DNA of 63,632 bases, from positions 1 through 63,632 of the forward strand of contig NZ_LXEI01000020.1 in NCBI RefSeq assembly GCF_001642835.1. Reading direction: 5' to 3'. The DNA comes from Pseudotamlana agarivorans (GTDB taxonomy: Bacteria; Bacteroidota; Bacteroidia; Flavobacteriales; Flavobacteriaceae). Below, piece after piece: positions 36,603-43,576 of the stretch; position 1 is the first letter of the stretch, and the number at the start of each line of letters is the position of its first letter. The position numbers and the translations under genes are program-made. Under the pieces are notes generated by a model. The model was not told the origin of the DNA, searched no databases, and saw only the letters and a program-made list of their open reading frames with translations.

Positions 36603-37907
36603 CTACTTTTTACGCATATAAACACTAATTGGAACCCCGTTAAACCCAAAATGTTCGCGCAATTTGTTTTCTAAAAAGCGTCTGTACGGGTCTTTGATAT
36701 ACTGTGGTAAATTACAGAAAAAAGCAAACTGTGGTTGCGGTGTTGGCAACTGCATGATGTACTTAATTTTAACAAACTTCCCTTTATATGCTGGTGGTGG
36801 GTAGTTTTCTATAATAGGTAGTAAAACTTCGTTAAGCTGACTTGTTTTTATCTTCTTAGATCGGTTTTGGTATACCTCAACAGCCGTTTCAATGGCTTTG
36901 TAAATACGCTGTTTTGTTAATGCTGAAATAAATACGATAGGTACATCGGTAAAAGGTTGCATTTGTAATCGGATAGCTTTTTCGTATTCCTTAACCGATT
37001 TATGATCTTTTTCCACCAAATCCCATTTGTTTACTAAAACCACAATACCTTTTCTGTTGCGCTCGGCTAGCCAAAAAATGTTTTGTACTTGTCCGTCAAA
37101 GCCGCGATTAGCATCTAAAACCAGAATACAAACATCGGCATGCTCAATAGCTCGAACACTTCGCATTACCGAATAGAATTCTAAATCTTCTTTAACTTTA
37201 GATTTTCTTCTAATCCCAGCAGTATCCACTAGATTAAATTCAAATCCGAAGCGGTTATATTTCGTATCTATGGAGTCTCTTGTTGTTCCAGCAATATCGG
37301 TCACGATATAACGATCTTCACCAATTAAGGCATTGATAAAAGAGGATTTCCCTGCATTTGGACGCCCAACTACAGCAAAACGAGGTAGCTCATCTTCAAC
37401 TACTTCTTCCTTTTCTGGTAAAGCTTTTATAAGCGCATCAAGCAAATCACCTGTACCACTACCATTAATACTGGCTACGGTGTAGTATTCTCCAAGACCT
37501 AAAGCATAAAACTCTACGGCATCTTCGGCACGTTTCGCATTATCAACTTTATTAACAACTAAAAAAACAGGCTTGTTAATACGTCTTAAAAGTTTAGCTA
37601 CATCTTCATCCATTCCAGTTACGCCAGATTCCACATCTACCATAAAAATAATAGCATCAGCTTCTTCAATAGCCAACTCCACTTGTTTATCTATTTCTTC
37701 TTCGAAGATATCATCACTTCCTACTACATAACCTCCTGTATCGATTAATGAAAACTCCTTACCATTCCAATCACATTTTCCGTAATGACGGTCGCGTGTT
37801 ACTCCACTAACGGCATCAACAATGGCTTCACGTCTTTGAATCAATCTATTAAAAAACGTTGATTTTCCAACATTTGGTCTCCCTACAATGGCTACTATAT
37901 TACTCAT
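36603..37907 (-). CDS. der: Ribosome-associated GTPase Der (EngA)
   Basis: This 434-residue GTPase has two G domains in tandem and acts in 50S subunit maturation. G1 motifs are [10 protein letters not shown] (about 8-17) and [10 protein letters not shown] (about 181-190), with DTGG and DTAG G3 motifs and NKVD and NKWD G4 motifs. The C-terminal KH-like domain follows (about 350-434, ending [13 protein letters not shown]). The length is normal. A -7 box TATTTTTG (minus strand, 37969-37976) lies about 60 nt upstream. Confidence 0.98.
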   Translation of the reverse strand: MSNIVAIVGRPNVGKSTFFNRLIQRREAIVDAVSGVTRDRHYGKCDWNGKEFSLIDTGGYVVGSDDIFEEEIDKQVELAIEEADAIIFMVDVESGVTGMDEDVAKLLRRINKPVFLVVNKVDNAKRAEDAVEFYALGLGEYYTVASINGSGTGDLLDALIKALPEKEEVVEDELPRFAVVGRPNAGKSSFINALIGEDRYIVTDIAGTTRDSIDTKYNRFGFEFNLVDTAGIRRKSKVKEDLEFYSVMRSVRAIEHADVCILVLDANRGFDGQVQNIFWLAERNRKGIVVLVNKWDLVEKDHKSVKEYEKAIRLQMQPFTDVPIVFISALTKQRIYKAIETAVEVYQNRSKKIKTSQLNEVLLPIIENYPPPAYKGKFVKIKYIMQLPTPQPQFAFFCNLPQYIKDPYRRFLENKLREHFGFNGVPISVYMRKK

Positions 37908-37968
37908 AATCTCGATTTAAGGTTAACAGGTTAAAAGCGATTAAATTAAGCTGTCCTGAAAACTTGTG

Positions 37969-37976
37969 CAAAAATA
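37969..37976 (-). promoter_or_regulatory. Probable -7 box of der
   Basis: TATTTTTG on the minus strand matches TAnnTTTG exactly. No TTG is evident at -33. Confidence 0.45.
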
Positions 37977-38072
37977 GGAAATATACGCTTTGTCTCATCT
38001 TTTTTATGAAAAGAATAAAATTTAAGCCGTATCAAAAAAAATAGTATTTTACTATCCCAAAACCACTGCTCT

Positions 38073-38576
38073 ATGGCTTTATCCAACGACATTGTTTTAC
38101 GTCCGAGATTCAAAATTGAAATTCCTCAATACAATGAAGTCATTTTAAGTGATTTTAAAAATGCTAAAACCACGCAATCCGATTTTATTGTATCTGTAAT
38201 CGACGAGCATGTTTTTATTAAATTCCCCAAGGCGAAACAAACCTATTGGTCGCCCCAACTCCACCTAGAAATAAATGCTATAGATGAAAACTCGAGTCGT
38301 ATTTATGGCTTATTTGGTCCGAGTCCTACGGTATGGACATTATTTATGTTTTTACACTTTGTAGTAGCCAGCATATTTATTGGCTTCGGAATTTGGGCCT
38401 ACTCCAATTGGTCGCTAGAACAAGATTATGCCATTCAGTTTAGCATTGTCCTTTTTATGATTATAATTTGGATCGCTTTATATTTTGCAGGAAGTATAGG
38501 TAAAGCCTCTAGTATTAAGGAAATGCATTTGCTAAACGATTTTATGTACGAGGTTCTAAAAAAAGAAAAGCCTTAA
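38073..38576 (+). CDS. Two-helix membrane protein, function unknown
   Basis: This 167-residue protein has an N-terminal soluble part (about 1-85), two transmembrane helices (about 92-112 and 122-142) and a short cytoplasmic tail. The first part is beta-rich, with DEHVFIKFPKAKQTYWSPQLHLEI. I do not recognise a family beyond similarity to hypothetical Flavobacteriaceae proteins. It is alone on the plus strand between der and era, which run the other way, and its 3' end overlaps a terminator hairpin. Confidence 0.65.
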   Translation: MALSNDIVLRPRFKIEIPQYNEVILSDFKNAKTTQSDFIVSVIDEHVFIKFPKAKQTYWSPQLHLEINAIDENSSRIYGLFGPSPTVWTLFMFLHFVVASIFIGFGIWAYSNWSLEQDYAIQFSIVLFMIIIWIALYFAGSIGKASSIKEMHLLNDFMYEVLKKEKP

Positions 38577-38600
38577 TTGCAGAAACAATTAAAGCTTTTT
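38566..38600 (+). terminator. Intrinsic terminator overlapping the stop codon
   Basis: AAAAGC-TTAATTG pairs with CAATTAA-GCTTTT around a single C/A mismatch, with T5 at the end. The stem starts inside the last codons of the gene ending at 38576. Confidence 0.7.
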
Positions 38601-38738
38601 AAACCAACTAACTCAAACCTATTTTTTATACTTACGCATGATTAAAATCAACTAGTACCTATGAAATAGAATTCTGAGGCAAACTTACAGTCTATATATT
38701 ACCCAAGTGTTACCTAATTAACAAGTTAGCATTAGTTT

Positions 38739-39620
38739 TTAGTTGTTATAGCCAAAACGTTTTAACTGATTCGCGTTACTACGCCAGTTTTTATTGACTT
38801 TAACATATAATTCGATGTGAATTTGTTTTCCAAAAAAGGTTTCTAAATCTTTTCGGGCTTCAACACCTACACGTTTTAATGCACTGCCTTTATGCCCAAT
38901 AATAATACCTTTTTGAGTTTCGCGTTCAACCATAATAACCGAACGTACTCTAATAATGTTTTCCTCTTCAAAAAATTCCTCTGTATCTACTTCTACAGCA
39001 TAGGGAATTTCTTTTTTATAGTGTAAAAGTATTTTTTCACGAATAATTTCATTCACAAAAAAACGCTCTGGCTTATCGGTTAATTGATCTTTAGGATAAA
39101 ACGGTGGTGATTCTGGAAGTAATTCTATAATTCTATTAAATACTTCATTTACATTAAAACCTTCAAGCGCTGAAATGGGATAAATTTCGGCATTTGGCAC
39201 TTTAGCAGTCCATGATTGCACTTGTTCTTCTAATTGTGATTGATCTGACTTATCTATTTTATTTAGTAATAGAAGTACAGGAATTTTAGAGCTTTTAATT
39301 TTATTGAAAAAGGCTTCATCTTTTAAAGCTTGCTCGCCTATTTCTACCATATAAATAAGCACATCGGCGTCTTCGAAGGCAGATTTAACGAAATCCATCA
39401 TCGACGCCTGAAGCTCGTAAGCTGGTTTTATAATACCAGGGGTGTCACTTAAAACCACTTGAAAATCTTCGCCATTAACGATACCTAAAATACGATGCCT
39501 TGTGGTTTGTGCTTTGGAGGTGATAATAGATAATTTTTCACCTACAAAGGCATTCATTAAAGTGGATTTACCCACATTAGGATTCCCTATAATATTTACA
39601 AAACCTGCTTTATGGCTCAT
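38739..39620 (-). CDS. era: GTPase Era
   Basis: This 293-residue GTPase binds 16S rRNA 3' end and helps 30S maturation. The G1 motif GNPNVGKSTLMNAF is at residues 12-25, G3 is DTPGI, G4 is NKID, and the C-terminal KH domain shows IIGHKGSALKRVGVEARKDLE. Length and order are standard. A TAACTTTG box (minus strand 39641-39648) is just upstream of the start. Confidence 0.98.
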   Translation of the reverse strand: MSHKAGFVNIIGNPNVGKSTLMNAFVGEKLSIITSKAQTTRHRILGIVNGEDFQVVLSDTPGIIKPAYELQASMMDFVKSAFEDADVLIYMVEIGEQALKDEAFFNKIKSSKIPVLLLLNKIDKSDQSQLEEQVQSWTAKVPNAEIYPISALEGFNVNEVFNRIIELLPESPPFYPKDQLTDKPERFFVNEIIREKILLHYKKEIPYAVEVDTEEFFEEENIIRVRSVIMVERETQKGIIIGHKGSALKRVGVEARKDLETFFGKQIHIELYVKVNKNWRSNANQLKRFGYNN

Positions 39621-39640
39621 ACGATTCTTATTTTAAGCTA

Positions 39641-39648
39641 CAAAGTTA
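39641..39648 (-). promoter_or_regulatory. Probable -7 box of era
   Basis: TAACTTTG on the minus strand matches TAnnTTTG exactly, 20 nt before the start codon; no -33 TTG at proper spacing. Confidence 0.4.
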
Positions 39649-39756
39649 CAACTTGCACGGCTTATTCTGTGTAAAATATAGTTACAAAAAAATTTGATCT
39701 ATTAAAGGGCCATTCTCAAAACTTTAGAAATTAACAGACTTAGGAGCTGGATGACA

Positions 39757-40422
39757 CTATAAAATCTCGAGTAATTCAACTTCAAAAATTAGAGTTGCAT
39801 AAGGTTTTATGGGGCCTCCTGGTCTTGGGTTCGCACCATAAGCCAAGTCATGAGGAATAAAAAATATGTATTTCGACCCTTCAGGCATGAGCTGCAAACC
39901 TTCGGTCCAGCCTTTAATAACTTGTGAAACTTCAAATTCTATGGGATCACCACGATTTACCGAACTATCAAAAACAGTTCCATCGATTAAGGTACCATGG
40001 TAGTGTACCTTAACTTTAGAGTCTTTAGTTGGCCTTGCTCCTGTGCTTTCTTTTAAAATCTTGTACTGCAAACCTGACGTCGTGGTATAAACCCCTTCTT
40101 TAGTTTTATTAGCCTTTAAAAAAGTGGTCCCTGGTTCTGATAGCTTCTCTTCCTCTGCTTTTTGTTTTTTTAGAAAATAATTTCTAATAACGTTCTTTGC
40201 AGCCGCTTCATCAATTAAAGTGTTCCCATCATTTAAACTGGCAACAAAGGCTTCAAAAAAGACATCACTATTAAATTCATCAAAGCTTGATTTTACATTT
40301 TTTGCAACATCAATTCCAATGGCATAACTCACAGAATCTACGGCTGTTTTTATTTGACTTTGCCCCTGGGTAAGCGAACAAACACACAGGAAAACTCCGA
40401 TTTTTATTTTAAGATAATTCAT
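39757..40422 (-). CDS. FKBP-type peptidyl-prolyl isomerase, signal-peptide form
   Basis: This 221-residue exported protein has a signal peptide (MNYLKIKIGVFLCVCSLTQGQ), an N-terminal helical dimerisation-like domain (about 25-105) with VSYAIGIDVAKNVKSSFDEF, and the FKBP catalytic domain (about 115-221). [39 protein letters not shown] and [23 protein letters not shown] are visible, with the active-site Tyr, Asp, Trp and Phe. It is a paralogue of the gene upstream and lacks the lipobox. The two form a tandem pair separated by a terminator, so they are not a single transcript. Confidence 0.92.
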   Translation of the reverse strand: MNYLKIKIGVFLCVCSLTQGQSQIKTAVDSVSYAIGIDVAKNVKSSFDEFNSDVFFEAFVASLNDGNTLIDEAAAKNVIRNYFLKKQKAEEEKLSEPGTTFLKANKTKEGVYTTTSGLQYKILKESTGARPTKDSKVKVHYHGTLIDGTVFDSSVNRGDPIEFEVSQVIKGWTEGLQLMPEGSKYIFFIPHDLAYGANPRPGGPIKPYATLIFEVELLEIL

Positions 40423-40477
40423 TTTAAATATTTAAATAGGTTAGGCAAAATAAAGAAATAATATGGTTTTAAAGCAA

Positions 40478-40506
40478 AAAAACAGGAAGCTAAGCTTCCT
40501 GTTTTT
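40478..40506 (-). terminator. Intrinsic terminator between the FKBP paralogues
   Basis: A 13-bp stem AAAAACAGGAAGC / GCTTCCTGTTTTT with a three-base loop. On the minus strand it ends in seven U and follows the upstream FKBP gene. Confidence 0.9.
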
Positions 40507-40531
40507 CTATATATTTAAGTATCTAAATCTC

Positions 40532-41236
40532 TTATTTAACTTCTAAAAGCTCAACATCAAAAATTAATGTAGCATAAGGTTTAATTGGTCCTCCTGGTCT
40601 TGGGTTCGCACCATAAGCCAATTCTTGAGGAATGAAGAACTTATACTTAGCGCCTTCAGACATTAATTGTAAACCTTCTGTCCATCCTTTAATAACTTGA
40701 GTTACTCCAAATTCAGCAGGCTCTCCTCTATCAACTGAACTATCAAAAACAGTTCCGTCAATTAAAGTACCATGATAATGAACTTTTACTTTCGAATCTT
40801 TTGTAGGCTTAGCTCCTGTACCTTCTTTTAATACGATATATTGTAAACCACTAGCTGTAGTTTGCACACCTTCTTTAGATTTGTTTGACTCTAAAAATGC
40901 AACACCTTCTTCTTTGTTTTTCTCACCTTCTTCAGCACGCTTAGCAGCTTCTTCTTGTTGTTTCTTTTGGAAAAAAGCTCTAACAACCTTTTGTGCCGTT
41001 GCTTCATCCAACAATATGTTTGTTGAATCTAAAACATTCGTAAAACCTTGAACGAACAATTCATTATCAAAATCATCAAAACTCATTTTTACATTCTTTG
41101 CAACATCCATACCTATAGCATAGGATACAGAATCCAACTCGGTTTTAATAGGTTTATTTGAAACCGCAGACTGATTATTACAAGATACCACTAGTAAAAC
41201 TAAAGTCAAAAGACTTAAACATTTCATTATTTTCAT
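40532..41236 (-). CDS. FKBP-type peptidyl-prolyl isomerase, lipoprotein form
   Basis: This 234-residue lipoprotein has the lipobox [11 protein letters not shown]. The dimerisation-like helical domain and the FKBP domain are as in its paralogue 39757: [31 protein letters not shown] and [23 protein letters not shown]. It differs by an extra charged insertion ([15 protein letters not shown]) between the domains. It catalyses prolyl isomerisation during folding of envelope proteins. The close similarity of the two genes points to local duplication. A TACATTTG -7 box lies 27 nt upstream (41263-41270). Confidence 0.93.
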   Translation of the reverse strand: MKIMKCLSLLTLVLLVVSCNNQSAVSNKPIKTELDSVSYAIGMDVAKNVKMSFDDFDNELFVQGFTNVLDSTNILLDEATAQKVVRAFFQKKQQEEAAKRAEEGEKNKEEGVAFLESNKSKEGVQTTASGLQYIVLKEGTGAKPTKDSKVKVHYHGTLIDGTVFDSSVDRGEPAEFGVTQVIKGWTEGLQLMSEGAKYKFFIPQELAYGANPRPGGPIKPYATLIFDVELLEVK

Positions 41237-41262
41237 TTTAACATTTTTTGTTATTCGAAGCC

Positions 41263-41270
41263 AAATGTAA
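41263..41270 (-). promoter_or_regulatory. Probable -7 box of the lipoprotein FKBP gene
   Basis: TACATTTG on the minus strand matches TAnnTTTG exactly. A TTG lies 15 nt upstream, a little too close for the standard spacing. Confidence 0.5.
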
Positions 41271-41342
41271 CAAAATTATAGGGACAAAAAAAAGAAATTA
41301 ATCGGGACCAAAACTCGTAATCTAGCTTTTCAAAATAAGCAC

Positions 41343-41432
41343 AAAAAAAACTGTTCAGCTTTCTCGGAAACTGAACAGTTTTAAACTAACCAAACATTTT
41401 ATATGAAAAACGAACCACTGTTTTACATTAAC
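41343..41432 (-). ncRNA. Three-copy small RNA, copy 1
   Basis: The minus strand gives a compact unit of about 90 nt. It has a 5' hairpin CTGTT-N7-AACAG (complement of 41418-41434), an unpaired linker with GGTTAGTTT, and an intrinsic terminator AAAACTGTTCAG / CTGAACAGTTTT with a 12-base loop and eight U. From the hairpin foot to the -7 box it is identical to the two other copies over about 70 nt. There is no coding sense on this strand. It lies upstream of the FKBP gene on the same strand, and its terminator should keep it separate. The exact 5' end is not known; 41431-41434 is likely. Confidence 0.75.
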
Positions 41433-41436
41433 AGGA

Positions 41437-41514
41437 CAAAGTTCCGAATAAAGTGAGATCCATTTTATGATAATTGTCATAAACCCACACCAGTGCTGTT
41501 AAACATCTGTTAAA
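41437..41514 (-). promoter_or_regulatory. Regulatory region of small RNA copy 1
   Basis: The -7 box is GAACTTTG (41437-41444), one base off consensus, and no TTG occurs at -33. The palindrome TTATGATAATTGTCATAA (41465-41482) is centred 36.5 nt from the box edge, about -41.5 from the start. Two GTTAAA hexamers begin at 41498 and 41509, 11 bp apart. The weak core elements suggest that an activator is required, with a CRP/FNR-type site being the most natural reading of the palindrome. Confidence 0.65.
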
Positions 41515-41634
41515 CGACTCTTAAAAATTACTAAAACACAAGCTGAAAGCTACTTTTTGGGGGCCTCTTACGAATGATTTCATTTCTTTTAGAATGGTAT
41601 TCAGCACCCATTTTTAAGTTCTAAAAATCGAAGC

Positions 41635-41724
41635 AAAAAAAACTGTTCAGCTTTCTCGGAGGCTGAACAGTTCTAAACTAACCAAACATTTTATATGAAA
41701 AACGAACCACTGTTTTACATTAAC
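41635..41724 (-). ncRNA. Three-copy small RNA, copy 2
   Basis: Same architecture as copy 1, on the minus strand: 5' hairpin, identical linker and a terminator with eight U. In the terminator loop two bases differ from copy 1 (GGAGGC against GGAAAC), which extends the stem by one C-G pair rather than disturbing it; one T near the stem foot is C. It lies about 290 nt from copy 1 in the same orientation. Confidence 0.75.
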
Positions 41725-41728
41725 AGGA

Positions 41729-41806
41729 CAAAGTTCCGAATAAACCAAAGTGTATATTATGATAAATATCATAAACCTTCGCCAGTGCTGTTAAACATCT
41801 GTTAAA
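41729..41806 (-). promoter_or_regulatory. Regulatory region of small RNA copy 2
   Basis: GAACTTTG (41729-41736), palindrome TTATGATAAATATCATAA (41757-41774) centred 36.5 nt from the box edge, GTTAAA at 41790 and 41801. Spacing is identical to copy 1 although the bases between the sites differ widely. Confidence 0.65.
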
Positions 41807-41936
41807 TACACAAAGGACTAATTATGGCAACCGGACAACTCTGAGTGAGAATTTCAAATTAAATACACTAATTCATTTTTTGTCCGAAAACAGCTATAAT
41901 CCTATCGTTTTATTAGGGTTAATCACATTTTATTAA

Positions 41937-41951
41937 TGTTAAATTTTAACA
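41937..41951. promoter_or_regulatory. Perfect palindrome TGTTAAATTTTAACA upstream of the esterase
   Basis: A 15-bp inverted repeat with one central base. Its half-site GTTAAA is the same hexamer seen twice upstream of each small RNA copy. It lies about 190 nt before the esterase ATG and faces small RNA copy 2, so it could act on either side. The protein that binds is unknown. Confidence 0.4.
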
Positions 41952-42141
41952 TAACATTAGGGAATTTAATGAAAATACGTATTTTTCAGCCAAAATAACA
42001 CCATAACCGATCTCAAAAATATTCCATGAATATTTTAAAAGGTTAAAAGCCCAAATCAACTAACCGTAGTTCTTTGCATTTTTCAACACTTCTCCCTCAA
42101 TATAGTTGAAGTTGCCTTGAGCTCGAACTAAAATTGACATC

Positions 42142-43095
42142 ATGAACTTATTATCCAAAATTAGTAGTCTACTATTATTTATATTATGCTGTACTCCTAA
42201 TTGGACTATCGGACAAACAAGTGAAAGCACCTACAATTTGGTAGATATTTATAAGGCAACCAAACAGAATTACGATTCTGCTAAAATGATTACACCTTTA
42301 AATACCGATGACATTAAATATAATGAGGACATTGTATATAAGAAAACCCGTTATAAAAAATTAGAATTAGACGTCTACTGTCCTTCTAAAAAACCTAAAA
42401 AACTTATGCCCGCGGTCATACTCGTTCATGGAGGCGGTTGGCTTACTGGTCAAAAAGAAAACCAACGTGTTATGGCACAACACCTGGCACAAAACGGTTT
42501 TGTTGGTGTTTCAATTGCCTATAGTTTGAGTTTAGAAGCGCGATATCCTGCTGCCGTTTTCGACGTGAAGGATGCCGTAAGGTGGGTTAGAAAAAACGCT
42601 AAGAAATACAAAATAAATCCAAACCAGATTGCTGTAATGGGTGCCGATTCTGGAGGTTTATTAGCCACTTTGGCAGGAGTAACATCTCACCTTAAAATTT
42701 TTAGCACAGATGATGAACCTTCTGATAAAATTCAAGCAGTTATAAATATAGATGGCATTGTGTCGTTCGTTCATCAAAACGCCCCCGCTGAAAATAGCAT
42801 GGCCAGCATTTGGTTAAACGGTTCAAGAAATAAAAATGAAAATGCCTGGAAGGAAGCTTCTCCTCTGCAATACGTTGGAGAACACACCCCTCCTATACTC
42901 TTCATTAACGGCTCGAACCCAGAAATTAATGCTGGAAAAAGCGATATGACAACTTTATTAAAAATATTTCAAACCTACACCGAAACTCGTACCATCCCAA
43001 ACGCTCCGCCAGCATTTTGGTTAATGGATCCTTGGTTTGATACGACCTTGAATTATAGTGTAGACTTTCTAAATAAAGTATTTGGACAATCGTAA
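42142..43095 (+). CDS. Exported alpha/beta-hydrolase (esterase-like), catalytic His apparently lost
   Basis: This 317-residue secreted protein has a signal peptide (MNLLSKISSLLLFILCCTPNWTIGQ). It belongs to the HSL/BD-FAE-like alpha/beta-hydrolases: VILVHGGGWLTG is the oxyanion-hole motif (about residues 94-105), and MGADSGGLLATLAG holds the nucleophile Ser in GxSxG-like form. In relatives the terminal His stands before FW in a PHxFW block; here the sequence is NAPPAFWLMDPWF, with Pro instead of His, so the triad looks incomplete. The gene lies between sRNA copies 2 and 3 and near a CE12-like remnant. The leader contains AACTAACC (42058-42065). Probably a decaying saccharide esterase; activity doubtful. 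Confidence 0.75.
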   Translation: MNLLSKISSLLLFILCCTPNWTIGQTSESTYNLVDIYKATKQNYDSAKMITPLNTDDIKYNEDIVYKKTRYKKLELDVYCPSKKPKKLMPAVILVHGGGWLTGQKENQRVMAQHLAQNGFVGVSIAYSLSLEARYPAAVFDVKDAVRWVRKNAKKYKINPNQIAVMGADSGGLLATLAGVTSHLKIFSTDDEPSDKIQAVINIDGIVSFVHQNAPAENSMASIWLNGSRNKNENAWKEASPLQYVGEHTPPILFINGSNPEINAGKSDMTTLLKIFQTYTETRTIPNAPPAFWLMDPWFDTTLNYSVDFLNKVFGQS

Positions 43096-43124
43096 TACTT
43101 ACCGACTAGCATTAAGGTTGGTGC

Positions 43125-43214
43125 AAAAAAAAACTGTTCAGCATTCTCGGAAACTGAACAGTTCTAAACTAACCAAACATTTTATATGAAAAACGAACCA
43201 CTGTTTTACATTAA
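43125..43214 (-). ncRNA. Three-copy small RNA, copy 3
   Basis: The third copy on the minus strand has the same 5' hairpin, linker and terminator, with nine U and one loop change (GCATTC against GCTTTC). The body outside the hairpin is identical to copies 1 and 2. It lies 30 nt after the esterase stop codon, antisense to any esterase read-through, so its terminator hairpin may also end that transcript. Confidence 0.75.
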
Positions 43215-43219
43215 CAGGA

Positions 43220-43297
43220 CAAAGTTCCGTATAAAGTAAGATGCATTTTATGACAAATGTCATGAACCCATATTCCCCGTGTTAAAATGACGTTAAA
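43220..43297 (-). promoter_or_regulatory. Regulatory region of small RNA copy 3
   Basis: GAACTTTG (43220-43227), palindrome TTATGACAAATGTCATGA (43248-43265) whose core ATGACA/TGTCAT is a perfect inverted repeat, centred 36.5 nt from the box edge, and GTTAAA at 43281 and 43292. The last two are part of an exact 11-bp tandem repeat GTTAAAATGAC. Confidence 0.65.
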
Positions 43298-43328
43298 ATG
43301 ACTGTTGTGAGTCAGAAACTTGGGTTGT

Positions 43329-43439
43329 TTATTTTAATAATTTTGACATATCAGGTACGTTTTTCTTTAGTTCAGCAACAGCCAATTTGGCTACTTCTGT
43401 GGCGCCTAACTTAGATAAATGGGTGTCATCATTATTAAT
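43329..43439 (-). pseudogene. C-terminal remnant of a CE12-like (rhamnogalacturonan acetylesterase) gene
   Basis: On the minus strand 36 codons are open before a stop: they read INNDDTHLSKLGATEVAKLA, then VAELKKNVPDMSKLLK. The DDTHLSKLGA core matches the D-x-x-H block V of SGNH-fold acetylesterases of family CE12, followed by the usual closing helix. An in-frame TAA stands just before the segment and no more of the gene is present, so this is the tail of a deleted gene. It suggests that a pectin-related esterase was once encoded here. Confidence 0.7.
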
Positions 43440-43515
43440 TTATCTCTGATTTAATTTTACTATTCATTGTACAAATCCATTTTACCTTTTGAAACAATAA
43501 ATTTAAATTAACGCT

Positions 43516-43530
43516 CGAAAATAAATTTCG
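43516..43530. promoter_or_regulatory. Inverted repeat upstream of the LacI-family gene
   Basis: CGAAAATAAATTTCG (CGAAA, five bases, TTTCG) lies 46 nt before the start of the regulator gene, a natural place for autoregulation. It lacks the central CG usual in LacI-family operators, so the assignment is uncertain. Confidence 0.3.
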
Positions 43531-43576
43531 TGATTTTTTATATTTAATTTTATGTCGAAAATTCACCTACTAGATA

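Noticed and set aside
41404-41454. Short plus-strand frame MKNEPLFYINRTKFRIK repeated in all three small RNA units
   Set aside because: The bases are invariant, not varied at synonymous positions; the frame has different ends in each copy; and the hairpins, U runs and promoter elements are all oriented on the minus strand.
41526-41634. 26-codon minus-strand frame MGAEYHSKRNEIIRKRPPKS between small RNA copies 1 and 2
   Set aside because: No family, no start signal and no counterpart next to copies 2 or 3; length is within chance expectation.
41341-43140. CRISPR array or insertion sequence as explanation for the three repeats
   Set aside because: Only three units, uneven spacing, no spacers, no terminal inverted repeats and no transposase or cas gene in the window.
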